Shown here: in pieces, positions 11,892 to 24,249 of the stretch
Numbering within the stretch: position 1 is the stretch's first letter
Layout of the letters: every line of letters starts with the position of its first letter
NCBI GenBank assembly: GCA_010015655.1
Contig: ML976752.1
Coordinates: 118,626-182,625 of the forward strand
DNA: 64,000 nt
Direction: 5' to 3'
DNA from: Bimuria novae-zelandiae CBS 107.79
Taxonomy: Eukaryota > Ascomycota > Dothideomycetes > Pleosporales > Didymosphaeriaceae
Notes under the pieces: model-generated
Told to the model about the DNA's origin: nothing
Databases searched by the model: none
Seen by the model: the letters and a program-made list of their open reading frames with translations, nothing else
Translations under genes and position numbers: made by a program

Positions 11892-12717
11892 TTAAATTTA
11901 ATTATTTATTCTTTTTTAAAAGTAATTATTACAAGATAACTATCTTTTCTATTTTACTAATTACTAAATAGAGTAGTAGTTCTAAGTAGGAGCTATAATT
12001 TAACAGGAGGACTAAGCTCCCCCTTAGTAAGTAATTAAAAAAAATAAAGGCCCTAATAGGTACTTAATTTAACGATATAGAATATAAAAAGATAGGCTAA
12101 GTCCTTTATAGAGGACACACGCCTATAATTAGAAGCATAGGTTATATAAACGCGCGGCCTTATTACAGACAGCCTGAGAGGAGCCTCTCTAGAGGAGAGA
12201 CTTTATATAGAACTATTATAGGAAGGTTACAACTTGCCTACTTAAAGGGAGTAAATACGCTATATCTAGCACCTTATAGAATAAGAGAACTCTAGTATAG
12301 TTATAAGTAATAATTAGGATAGGAGTACTATAGAAAACTATTTTCTACCTAAAGGAGGGGAGCACGATAGGGGAATAGTGAAAGGGCTAAGATCTATAAT
12401 AAGTACTATTACCTTATTTTTATTTTTAAGCATGGAGATAATTATATAAATTATTTAAATAATAAGCTAATTATTACTTATAGCCTAAATAAGTTTAAGA
12501 TAAGTACTAATTACTTAAAGTAATAAACGCGTAACTTCTTAGCAGCCTAAAGTAGTAGACCTACTTCTATTTAAAGAAGAATAAAACTAATAGCGCATTT
12601 AGTAAGCGTAAATAAACTATAAAATTTAAGAAGATAAGGAGATCCTTAAAAATCTTTTAAGGTATATTATAAGTTACTTAGAAGGACGCGCGACCTCTAT
12701 TAGTTTAGTATATACTC

Positions 12718-12986
12718 TGTGACGGCCTGGCATGCCGGCAGGACACATGACCTCGCGTGAGAGGCGCGACTGCCTCACGCCTGGGTGCAGCTACCTCACG
12801 CCTGGGCGCAGCTGCCCACGCACCCAGTGTAGCTATCTTGGATAGATAGATGTTCCGTGCTGAGCGGCAGCGCATAAAAGCGCCGCAGGCCTGTGTACCT
12901 ATAGTCTCCTCATCTTAGTGTAGCTAAAATAGAGCTAACCTATCTTATCTACTCTCTTGATGCAGGAGCCTGTGCCCGTCCTTACA
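12718..12986 (+). repeat. 5' LTR of nested gypsy
   Basis: TGTGACGGCCTGG to CGTCCTTACA. It contains a tandem pair of CTCACGCCTGGG units and a TATA-like AGCGCATAAAAGCGCC that is a plausible LTR promoter. Its outer half is pristine and its inner half mutated relative to the partner at 19092. Confidence 0.95.
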
Positions 12987-12999
12987 TTATACTAAGATC

Positions 13000-15900
13000 T
13001 TTTTACTTAGCTAGAAATAGTAATAAAATATTAAGTTAAACTGCTTAATCTGCCTGCGCGCACGACTTAATAATAACTACCTTAAAAAATTTATTATATA
13101 ACTACGCTAAGCTATTAGTTTATTATAAAATATAATTACCCGTAATAAGAGGTCTTAATACTACTAAGTAATATACCGCTTAGAGGGAGTTAAAGGACGT
13201 AGTTTAAAAATAGCACGCCGTAGCCAGCTAGGAGAGCTAATTAGCCTGCTACCCTTTACTTAATAAACGTGCTATATAGGCAACCTACTACTTACGTAAA
13301 GAGGGCTATAAGAGCCCTAGCCTCTATAAGAGAGGAACCTATCCCTACTAACTATCCTAAGCACTACCTACTCGCCTTCTCCTTACTAGAGAACTAATAA
13401 CTAGCTACTCTACCTATAGTATTAATAAAATAGTACTAAAATACCTATTTATAGCGTTAGTCTTAGAAAAGGAGATGCTAGGCAGCGCGTACGACCTATC
13501 TAAGCCCTTTATCTACTAAGAACACGAAATCTAGAGCTATAGCTCTATTACTAAGGAAAACTATAATTAAGACACTTCCCTGAAACTTACTCGTATCTAG
13601 TAAGGTATCGATAAGGACCTCTTACAACCTCCCTAGCTACCTACGTTTACTAGTAATAACCTAATTACTATAACGCTAGAGGCTGTGATTAAGTATTTTA
13701 GGTAGGAACTAGTAAAGATTACTATAGAGCTAGTTAGCTAGTTACTTCTTCGTAGTATAGAGTAATAATAACTATATATATACTGCTAGATTGCTGCTAA
13801 TGCCTTAGCTAAAGGCGAAGGGCTATATAGAGCCCTTATTTAAGCGTAGTAAAAGATAGACAGGTTAGAAGCCTAACTTGCTAAACAGGCTATAGTAGGC
13901 TCTACCCCTAATACACTAGTAACTTAATCTTATATAACTAAATTCTAAATCCTTCTTTAGACCCTAAGCTAGAGCGTCCCTTCCGCTGACGACCTGCTAA
14001 GCTCTAAGTCTAGTAAGCCTAACAACTTATGTTTTTCGCGCTTATTACTATTTAAGCCTGTTACTTATCTATATACACGCTCTTTAGGCGCAAGCTAGCG
14101 CTTAGTTAAGTTCTTAGACCCTCCGCTGCTCTTAGATGGCAAGATAACTACAACCTTTAAGCACTAGAGGGCCTATATAGAGAATAAACTTTAGTCTAAC
14201 CGCGATTAGTTTATAAGAGAGACTTTAGAGAATACCTAAGAGCGTATCGTAGTATATATAACTATACGCATAGAGGATCCCGCCCGTAACTAACTTATAA
14301 CTTTAATTAGAGCTCTATAAGACGGTGGCGAACGTATTAATAGTAAATTTATAATAGATATAATAGAGCAAGCTTTTAGCAACCTATATAAGGAGAAGAA
14401 GGCCTGTTAGGCATTTATCTAATTACGCCTCCGCTCTATAGCTAAGTTTACTAGCTTTTAAGTAGACTTTTTTTACCTTACGACGTAGCGCAAGCTACCT
14501 GCTAACTAATAAGTTAAAAAGTTTTATAAGAAGCTTATAGATTAACTTTATATAGATATAGGCCGTGATATTTATCGCCTTAAAAATAATTACTCTAAGT
14601 TTGTTAACCTCGCCTGCGACCTCGCATAAGAGGTAGTAATTATAGACTCTTAGGTTATAGCGCGCGCCAAACAAGAATCTCGAAAGAAGGCTACTCCTAC
14701 CTTAGCCACTAGGTCTCGCAAGTACGCTTTAATACTAGCGTAGCCCCTTACTCGCATATAGCCAACGCGCGTCGCTACTATAGCTCTAGATAGCTAGCTT
14801 ACCTGCTACTATTATAAAAAGTTAAGATATATTACTTAAGACTGCCTAAATAGCCTTGTTAATTAGAAAGCGTTAGAGGCCAGCGATTCAGCACCGTAAG
14901 CTAATAAAGAGGTATACTATAAGGCTAAGGATAAAGGCTTCCTCTCTTCTAACAAGGAATTAGGAAAAGTATTACTCTAGGGGAAGTCTCCTTCCTAGAG
15001 AATTCTATAGGAGCTACTAGCATATAAGACCTCTTATTTAGCTAAAGTGCTTTCACTCTGCCCTGCCACATCTTAACGAACGGGCTAGCGATTAGGTTAA
15101 AAGCTCTTATTAACATAAGCGTAGGTAGCTATGTCCTAGTCTACTTTAAACACCTCTGCATAATTAAGAAGGGACTTAAGGCATCTATTAAAAGCATAAA
15201 AGTTATTGTCCTAGCTAGATATAATAGTTAACTAAACAGGCAGGTAAATAAGCACTTCTAGGCTAACCTAGTACTAAATAGCCACCGACTTACTACTTAC
15301 TTTATACCCTGCGACACTAGCCACCACGACCTTATAGTTAGCCGCAAGCTTCTCGAGGAAGCTAACGTTTAGATTAACTATAGGTAGTAGATGCTTAAGT
15401 GGCTAGATATAATATAGATTAACTATAAATAAGACATTATTATCCTAACGCGGGGCATAGCTATAGGAATTAATCCTAAGCATTAGGTAGATACTGACTA
15501 ACGTAATAAGCTTATAAACGTGGCTATTATATAGCATATCTACCGCTTATCGCAGCAATCCCCTTAGCGTTGTACCTACCAGAAGAACCTAGCGAAGATA
15601 GAGGAGTAGCTCTGCTACCAAGCGCTACTGTTATAAGAGTAGTAGCTAACTCGCCCTAAACCTGTCTCCCGCGAGGACCTCGCTAAGGCAGGCCTTAAGA
15701 TTAATATTATAAGAGCTACGGCATTTATAATTAATACGCGTTAGAAATAGATAGTTATTAGCTATATTAGTGTTTATAAAGTAGAGAAGCTAATCTAAGA
15801 CCGTAAGGAGGAGCTAGGCTAGATAGACCCGCTAGACCTAGACAAAGAACTCTACTAGCTTCTTGTAAAAAAGTTACTATTCCTAGGCTATGCGGGCGCT

Positions 15901-18900
15901 ACCCTAGCTTACTTCTTAAAGAAGAACTCTAACGTACTACCTCTACACTACGACGGCGTTGATTACAACATTAAGCTAACTATAGATAACACACTAATAT
16001 TAAGCCCACTATATAGCATGTCTCTAGAGCAGTTATAGCTTATTAAGGATTACCTAAATAACTACCTCTAACGCGGCGTTATTACTTACAGTAACGCGCC
16101 CTACGCCTTACTAGTACTATTTATTAAGAAGTCTAAAGGGGGGTAGCAATTTTATATTAACTATTGCAAGCTTAACGCTATTATAAAAAAAAGATATCTA
16201 TTCTATCCTACTTATTTAAGAGACCCTTACGAGGCTCGCCCGTGCTAAGATATTTACTAAGCTAGACGTACGGTAGGCCTTTTATCGCATTTAACTAGAC
16301 AAGGAAGCAGAGGACCTAACCACGTTTTATACACGCTATAGTAACTACAAGTATTATGTACTCCTATTTAGTCTCTATAATAGACCTGCCACCTTCTAGC
16401 AATATATTAATAGGGTACTACATAGCCTACTTAACGACTTTTACATAGCATATCTAGACAATATCCTTATCTACTTAAAGGATCTACTACACTATAAGGA
16501 GCATGTTACGCAGGTGCTTAAATAACTCCACGACGTTAGTTTGTAAGTAGACATTAAAAAGAGCGAGTTCGTAGTAACTGGAATAAAGTTCCTTAGCTTT
16601 ATTATTAGCACTTAAGATATTTAAAAGGACCTAGAGAAGATCGCTGCTATGCAGGACTAGCCTATGCTTACATTAGTTAAAAGTATATAGTTATTTTTAG
16701 GCTTTTGCAACTTCTACCAAACCTTCCTTAAGAACTATAGACGTATTATTAGACTGCTTATAAAGCTCCTTAAAAAGGGCGCCTGGCATGCCTTTAGAGA
16801 GCGAGAGCTTACAGCCTTTTAGCAAGTTAAAGACCTTATACTATTAAATAACGTACTTGCTTATTACTCTCCCTATCGCGTCACACGCATAAAAACAAAC
16901 GTAAGTAATAGTATTATTGCTAGCGTACTCTCTTAGCTATAGGACAACGGACTCTAGCGACCTATAGCCTTTTATTCTAAGACAATAAGCGACCCGCAGA
17001 TAAACTACGATATACACAATAAAAAGATACTAGCTATAATTTATAGCCTTAAAGAATAGAGATCTTAGCTTATTAGTCTATAGATAACTAAGCCCTTTAG
17101 CGCTATTACTAACTATTAAGCGCTAGAGTACTTCTCTACTAAGCGCAAGCTTACTCCTCGACAGATACGCTAGGCTATAATAGTAGCTAATTTTAACCTA
17201 AAGCTTATCTACTAACTAGGTACTGCTAACGTGGTGGCTAACGCGCTATTACGCAAGCAGGAGGAACTATAGACTTAAAAGAAGAAGGATAAGGTAGCTC
17301 GCATAAGGGTCTTTTTATAAGCTAAGTAGCTAGACGTTAATATAGTGCAAGAAGCCACAACCTAACTTACTAACCTAGCTACTTAAGGATTACAGGGCCA
17401 GGAGCTTAAGATCGCTGTAATAAATACCTTTCTAGCCTCTCCCTCTATAGAGGATCCTTATGCCCTCGTTAATTAGGTAATTAAGGTAAACTAGAATTAC
17501 GATAGCCTACAAAAGCTGCAGGAAAAAGCTCTATCTAATAACTAAGGACTATAGAAGCTAAATAATTAAGATCTACTCTTGTATAAAGATTGGCTAGTTA
17601 TCCTAGTAGTCAACTTCCTACGCACCTACTTAATCCGAGCCGCCTATACTACGTAGCTTACTACTCACCCAGGAAAAAGGAAGATAGCGAAGCTACTTAG
17701 AGATTAGTACTACTAGCTATATCTAGTAAAGGATGTGGACACCTATATCGCTGCCTATAAGGCTTGTCGATAGAGTTATACGCCTTACAACCACACCCTA
17801 GGACTACTTAAGCTACTATTAATACTAAAGCAAGTATAGTAAGACGTTTTAATAAACTTTAAGTTATTCCTACCTAATAAGAAAGGGTACAATAACGCCT
17901 TTATTATAGTTAACCGCCTGAGTAAGCGCTGCTTCTCACTGCCCTGCCACAAGACAACCACGGCGGAACAGGCTACAGATATGTACTATCGCTACATTTG
18001 GCGCGTGTACGGCCCACCCAAGTCTATCGTCTCTAATCGAGGCCCGCAGTTCATCTTAGCATTTATAAATAAGCTATACTAACTTGTAGACGTTAAGCAA
18101 AAGCTCTTAATAGCTTATTATCCTTAAACTAATAGTAATACAGAAATTATAAACTAGTACCTTAACCAGCGCCTTCGCCTATTTATTAACTACTACTAGG
18201 ATAACTAGTCTGACCTACTACCCTGTATGGACTAGGCTCAGGCTATACTGCCTTATAAGACTACAGGCCTCTCGCTATACGAGATCGAGTTCGGACATTA
18301 GCCTACACACCACTAGGACTAGGAAGAGCGGATAAAGACCTCGCCTACAGCCCATAAGCAGATGTCCTAAGAGGAAGCGCAGAACTACGCAAAGGTTTAA
18401 TATAACGCTGTAAAGCAGGCTATAAAGATAGCTTAGAGAGGGATTATTTATGCCCAGGAGCAATAAGCACGTTAAGCAAATAAAAAGTAACGTAAGCTAG
18501 ATTTTAAAGTAGGCGATTAAGTCTATATTACGCTAAAAGGCTTTATAACTAACTAGCCTAGTTAAAAGCTCAACCAGCAGATATACGGGCCCTACCTAAT
18601 TATTACTATAAAAGGATACTTCTACTAAGTTAAGCTTCCGCTATATATGCACATGCATAATGTCTTCCATGTAGACCGCCTATAGAAAGCCGCTATAGAC
18701 ACACTGCCAGGTTAGATAGAGCTAGAAGAGGAGCTAATAGAGGTTAACAGTAACCTAGAATAGTAAGTAGAGAAGATCCTTAATAGCCGTATCTACTAAG
18801 GATATTTATAATATAAAGTCTCCTAGACTGCCTATAATCCTGACCCTACCTAGTACAACGCCCGAGGCTTTATTAGGGCATTTTATAAGGTAAAGGAGTA

Positions 18901-19080
18901 TTATAATACATACCTAGATAAAGCGGGGCCACTATTACGACTAGACATCTGGCTGCGAGCGTATAAGGCCGGCACCTATCTAGAGATAATAGAGGAAGAT
19001 AACAAAGCTACGGTTATACTAGTATAAGGCAAGACACGAAGGAGGTAATATAACGGACTTAGAGGACTACGCCCACCTTA
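13000..19080 (+). pseudogene. Gag-Pol remnant of nested gypsy chromovirus
   Basis: A plus-strand reading through stops shows, in order: a Gag zinc knuckle (about 14800-14850; C-Y-Y-Y-KKLRYIT-x-DC, one Cys lost), a protease region (about 15060-15500), and RT (about 15950-16700) with TIDNTLILSPLYSMS, SNAPYALLVLFIKKSKGG and catalytic AYLDNILIY in place of YLDDILIY. RNase H follows (16860-17250) with IAFYSKTISD. The integrase (17640-18500) has a conserved ANKAFIIVNRLSKR-like core and GPPKSIVSNRGPQFI, where the D of S-D-R-G reads N. A chromodomain follows (about 18766-18860; VEKILNSRIY, GYLQYKVS, YNPDPT-x-YNARGF). The active-site losses are GAY-to-AAY changes. Confidence 0.9.
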
Positions 19081-19091
19081 GAGGGGGGTGA

Positions 19092-19360
19092 TGTAATGGC
19101 CTAGCATGTTAGCAGGACACATAACCTCGCGTAAGAGGCGCGACTGCCTCACGCCTGGGTGTAATTACCTTACGCCTGGGCGCAGCTGCCCACGCACCTA
19201 GTGTAGCTATCTTAGATAGATAAATATTCCGTGCCAAGCGGCAGCGTATAAAAGCGCCGCAGGCATGTGTACCTACAGTCTCCTTATCTTAGTGTAGCTG
19301 AAATAGAGCCAACCTACCTCATCTACTCTCTTAATGCAGGAGCCTGTGCCCGTCCTCACA
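19092..19360 (+). repeat. 3' LTR of nested gypsy
   Basis: TGTAATGGCC to CGTCCTCACA, the same length as the left copy. C-to-T and G-to-A changes are concentrated in its first half, which faces the element interior; its last ~100 bases are the better-preserved version. Confidence 0.95.
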
Positions 19361-19365
19361 TACTC

Positions 19366-22300
19366 AAAAATTCTAGTTATACTATAGGAAAATTTTAGGC
19401 ATTTTTAAAAAACTTATTTAAGAACCTAATAAGGGAAAAAATTGCTTTAAATAAACTTTATAAGCTTTAATAGGGAGCGACGAAGCTAAGCGACTTTAAT
19501 ATATTATTTAACTAATTAGCTATAAAGGCTAGAGAAATAAATAATAAAATTATATATTAATCAACTATAAAAGAGGACCTCTAGAATTAAATAATTAGTA
19601 TAAAGGTAGTCTAAGATTAGACCTTATGAAGGCTACAGGACTAAGTAGCCTTTATAAAAAAAACTTATTTTAGAACTACTTATAATAACCACGACCTTAA
19701 GGGAAAGTGTTAATAAATAATACTATGAATTAGGAGCCTACTTCCTAGGTTAGAATAAGAAGGACCCCGTAGTAAAAGCTTAGAGGAGAGAGTAAGCGCG
19801 GACAGGCTATATAGGTATCTAAGAACGTACTCTAGAAGCGAGGTAAAGAAGGCGCCTATTTTTATTATAGTAAGAAGGGGCACTATGCAAGTTAGTACTC
19901 CCTTTTACTAGCTTAAAGGCTAAGTAAAACTTAGGCTAGCTAGCTAAAGGCTAAGGAAGAAGATAATTTTGTAAAAAACGCTATTAGTAAAAAGTAAAAA
20001 AACTAAGTTCTCTTGCCTAAAGGCGCGGATAAGAAAAGAAAATGCTAAGTAAAGACTTTAAGATAAGTTATAATAACTTTTAAAGAAGGTAGCTAGATTT
20101 AGCACTAATTACTATATATATATTAGTAAATAATACTACGTTTATATTTATAATAATTAATTCTAAATTCTTAACGTACGGGTTTATTTCTAAAAAATTT
20201 ATCTGAAAGGCAGGCCTAGAGCGTAATAACCTAAAAAACCAGATTAGAGTCCTTAGAGTAAATAGCTAGGTCTTATATTTAATTTAGACTATAAAGGTGG
20301 AGATTAACATAGAGGGCTATATAGAATAGTGTTAGTTATAAATTTCTAAAAGAGAAGAAGAGTATAATATAATCTTAAGTAAACAATAGCTAACTTAGAA
20401 TTATGTTAGCGTAGTCCTGGCTAAGAAGTCTATTTAAATAGGGAAGATTAGGGTATATATTAAAAATAAGGAAGGGAAATTAGCGCCCTAAAGCTTATAA
20501 GAAGCAACTATAAGCATCCTATTAGCATTAAATTAAAAAATCTAAAAGTTATAAAATAAGTTAAGGGTTTTCATAGCGTTAATAAAGGATATTTAGAAAG
20601 TATTAACCTTAAAACTTAAAATAGACCTAAGGGAGGCGTTTCTAGAGGAGTTTAAGAACTTTTAAAAAGTATTTTTAAAAGAAGAGGCAGACTGCTTACC
20701 CCTTTATTAAAATATAAGAATTAACTATTTTATCTTACTAATAGAGAAAAATAGCACTACTCTAGAAATTCTTTATAGCCCCCTTTATAACATATTAAGA
20801 GAGGAACTCTTAGTGCTTAAAAAGGAGCTAACAGAGTATTCAGATTATAGTTTTATTTAAGTTAGTAAATCTAGCGTAGCTACGCTAGTGTTATTTACTA
20901 AAAAATTTAGTAGTGAACCATGGTTTTATATAGACTATTAAGCGCTTAACACGCTCTTTAAGAAGGACTAGTACTTATTACTATTAATTAGTAAGATACT
21001 CTAGTTACTAGTAAAGGTAAAATAGCTTTCTAAGCTAGACATAATTTAAATATTTTATAAACTCTATATCCCGAAAGAAGAAGAGTGAAAGACCGCCTTT
21101 TAGACCTAATTTAGCCTTTATAAATATCTAGTAGTCCTGTTTAGATTAGCGAACGGACCTAGCACATTTTAGCAATATATAAACTAGGTACTAAGGGAGT
21201 ATCTAAATAAATTCTACTCTACGTATATAGACAACGTTCTAATCTTTTCCTTAGGATCAAGAAGAAATTATATAGAGAAGGTCTATATAGTAATTTAGAA
21301 GCTAGCGGCTGCGGGACTATAGCTTAATATTAAGAAGTTAGAATTCTACGTTAAAAAGACTAAATACCTAAAATTTATTATTACTATAGGCAAAGGTGTA
21401 AGCATAGATCTTAAGAAAGTTAAAGCTATTTAGGAGTAAGTAACGCCTACTTTAGTTAAAGGGGTATAAAGTTTTATTAAATTTATAAACTTCTACTACT
21501 AATTTATTAAGAATTTCTTTAAGATTATAAGCCCTCTTATTAAACTTATTAGGAAAAGTATAAAATTTTAGTAAAAGTAAAAGTAATAGCGTGCGTTTAA
21601 CTTCCTCAAGAAAGTTTTTATTATAAAGCTAGTCCTAGCTTACTTTAACACTAATAAGGACTCTGTTCTAGAAGCAAATGCGTTAGGATAGTCTATAAAA
21701 AGTTACTTTTCTTAGTATAATTAAGAGAGTATACTAAAGCCTATAGTATACTTCTTTGCTAAAAACAGTCCCGTGGAATATAATTACGCGATTTATAATA
21801 AAGAGATATTAGTAGTAGTGAAGTGTGTAGAGGAGTAGGATTACATGTATCGGACCGTAAAGTACCTAATAGTATATATAGACTATAAGAACCTTACCTA
21901 CTGCACGGAAAAGAGAAAACTTAGAAAGCAGTATATCTACTAGTTATAAACTCTAAGTAATATAAATATAACGTTTATTTACTACCTAAAGTTAATAAAT
22001 CTAAAAGTAAACGCGCTATCGCGTAAGGAGCAGGATTTACTTATAAAAGTAAATTATAAAAGGCTAAAGTCTTATCAATTATAGTTATTAATATAAATCT
22101 TAACTAATAATAACTAGAAGGCGTTTTAACTATAAAAGCCTATTAAAGATTTCCTTTTAGACTTGCCTGTACGCGTAAGAACTACAGTTATAAAAAGCTA
22201 TACACGAACTAGAGCTAAGGCACTAAGGTACTATTTAAGTTAAATAACCTAAATAAGATCCTCCTTATTTTAAAGTAAGGAGATAAAAATATTTACACTA

Positions 22301-23938
22301 AATAACTTAGTAGCTTAGTCCTGGCCAGGGTAGATAGGGGCACCAGCTAATTAAAGATATTATAAGTAAAAATAAAAGCTAATACTTTTAATAAAGAATT
22401 TTGCGCTACTAAAATCGCGGTTTAAAAAAATAAAAGTAATTCCTATTAATACTAAAAACTAAGGTAATAATCTTAGAGTGCTATATAGACAGCACTAGAT
22501 TCCTTTAGTATAAAGGGCGCTACTAAGTACCTAATTCAGAACTACTGCGTACTTGTTTAATAGCCACGACATATATCCCGCTAACCTTAGGCTATTCTAG
22601 GAGGGAGAATACGTATAAGATCCTAGCCTAGAACTTCTTTTTCTCTAGGATGTTAGACTATATCTAAAGATACGTTTAGAATTGCGACGTTTACTATAGG
22701 AGAAAGCCTTAGCAAGAGCTAAAGTAAAAGCTATATAAACCTTTATTTATACTAAAAAAGGAATAGAAGGACCTTTTTATAAATTTTATTATAGGCTTTT
22801 TAAAGAGTAGGGGTTGCTAATATATTATAGTAGTAGTAGACTAGTTTAGTAAAGACCTCTTAGTAGTAGATATACTAAATTAATTAGTCTTAATAGTAGT
22901 TAACGCTTTTTTAAAGTTTTAAGTAGTATAATATTTCCTATTTAATTTTATGGTCTTAGATTAAGAAGCGTAGTTTATTAGCAACTTTAAAATAGAGCTA
23001 TGCTTTAGGATAGGTATAAATTAAAGACTCTTTATAGCTAAATACTTATAGACTAATAACTAAATAGAATATATAAACTTAGTGCTAGAGTAGATCCTAA
23101 AGGTATACTATAAGTAAGACTAATTAAACTAGGCCTTATAACTCTTAATTATATAAATCGCGATTAAAGGGTACGTAATAATATTTATAAAAGTAAGCCT
23201 GTGCTTTTTCTAGTACAGGTACGACGTGGATCTTGTAAGACTCTTCTAAATAAAGAGGTAGCCATAGAGTAAAGGAGGAGAATAGACCTAATAGTTACTA
23301 CTTAGAATATAATAGAGAAATTCCATATAGTATTTAACTTTATATAGGTAAAGTTAGCTAACACGCAGTAAGAATAGGAGGTCTAAATAAACTATAGCTA
23401 TAAAAATACCTTAATTTTAAGAGTTAAAAATAAAGTATAGTTAAAGTATAAGGACTACCTATCTAACCTATAATTAAGTAAGAAACTAGATTAGAAGAAT
23501 AAGAAGTTTATAGTTAAAAGGGTAATTAGAATTTATACAGTAGAGCTAGACATGCCTCTAGAAATATACTTCGTATTCTACGTAGATAGGCTAAGGTTAT
23601 ACCCTAGGGATCCGTTGCCCAGCCAACGAATAGATAATTCCTAACTAGAGGCTAATTATTAGAATAGGAAGGAGGAGTATAAAGTAAAAGATATTATATA
23701 GGAATAGCGCTCCCGCTCTAATAAAGTTACGTAGTACCTTATTAAATAGTAAAATAATAAGTAGTAGATATAGGAACTAGCTTTAGAGTTCTAAAATAAT
23801 AAAGCTTTAGACTACTAAGAGGAGTACACCACTCTCTATAAAAATAAATAAGGTAGGCTACTAGAGTATTTTACTTAAAAGACGCTTTGTATTAGATATA
23901 CGTAAGAAGCCCTAGGCTATAGGCTAGAAATAGGAAGG
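19366..23938 (+). pseudogene. Gag-Pol remnant of the outer gypsy element
   Basis: A Gag zinc knuckle reads YFYYSKKGHYASQYS with Cys positions mutated (near 19858). RT is recognisable by FYIDY-x-ALNTLFKKD, a palm motif TYIDNVLIFS (near 21218, second Asp now Asn) and LNIKKLEFYVKKTKYL. RNase H follows with VYFFAKNSPVEYNYAIYNKE. The integrase contains CFRIGIN and LFIAKYL-x-TNN-x-IEY. The end (23650-23880) reads YKVKDII, RSRSNKVT-x-YLIK, YTTLYKNK, a degenerate chromodomain. Stops are frequent in every domain. The 5' part of gag lies left of the nested gypsy (11892-12717). Confidence 0.85.
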
Positions 23939-24163
23939 TGTCAGATTTAATAGTGTTCTGTCACTTTGAGATAATGCAATGATGAGAATTTGATGGATGT
24001 GATGATTGATTAATAATGTTCGTGTTCTGTGTGTGTCTGGAATGCAGATGTGTACGAGGCTCCAAATAAGTGCCGCTGCAGCGCTAGCCCTATTTAGAAT
24101 AGTACAAAAGAGAGAGTGCTCCAGCCTCATATCCACAACAGATAGAGGCTATATAATCGGACA
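23939..24163 (-). repeat. 3' LTR of nested copia element
   Basis: 225 bp, with the duplication GAAGG to its left and the polypurine tract to its right. It differs from the other LTR at about nine positions, all but one C/T or G/A. The mutated states in this copy all lie in its right half, toward the element interior. Confidence 0.95.
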
Positions 24164-24249
24164 CACCCCCTCAGCTTGGGCTTATCCTCAAGCTGGACCT
24201 TCGCATTATTTATCTGTCCATTATTCCAACTTAAAGGCCTCTATCCTCT

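Larger units (their letters stand above)
12718..19360 (+). mobile_element. Nested Ty3/gypsy chromovirus, 6643 bp
   Basis: LTRs of equal length (269 bp) at 12718-12986 and 19092-19360 begin TGT and end ACA, flanked by TACTC on both sides (12713-12717, 19361-19365). A polypurine tract GAGGGGGGTGA abuts the right LTR. The order gag, protease, RT, RNase H, integrase, chromodomain on the plus strand fits the chromovirus branch. The element sits in the 5' internal region of the outer gypsy. Coding sequence is heavily stopped, but short GC-richer islands (for example 17930-18060) escape strong mutation. Confidence 0.95.
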
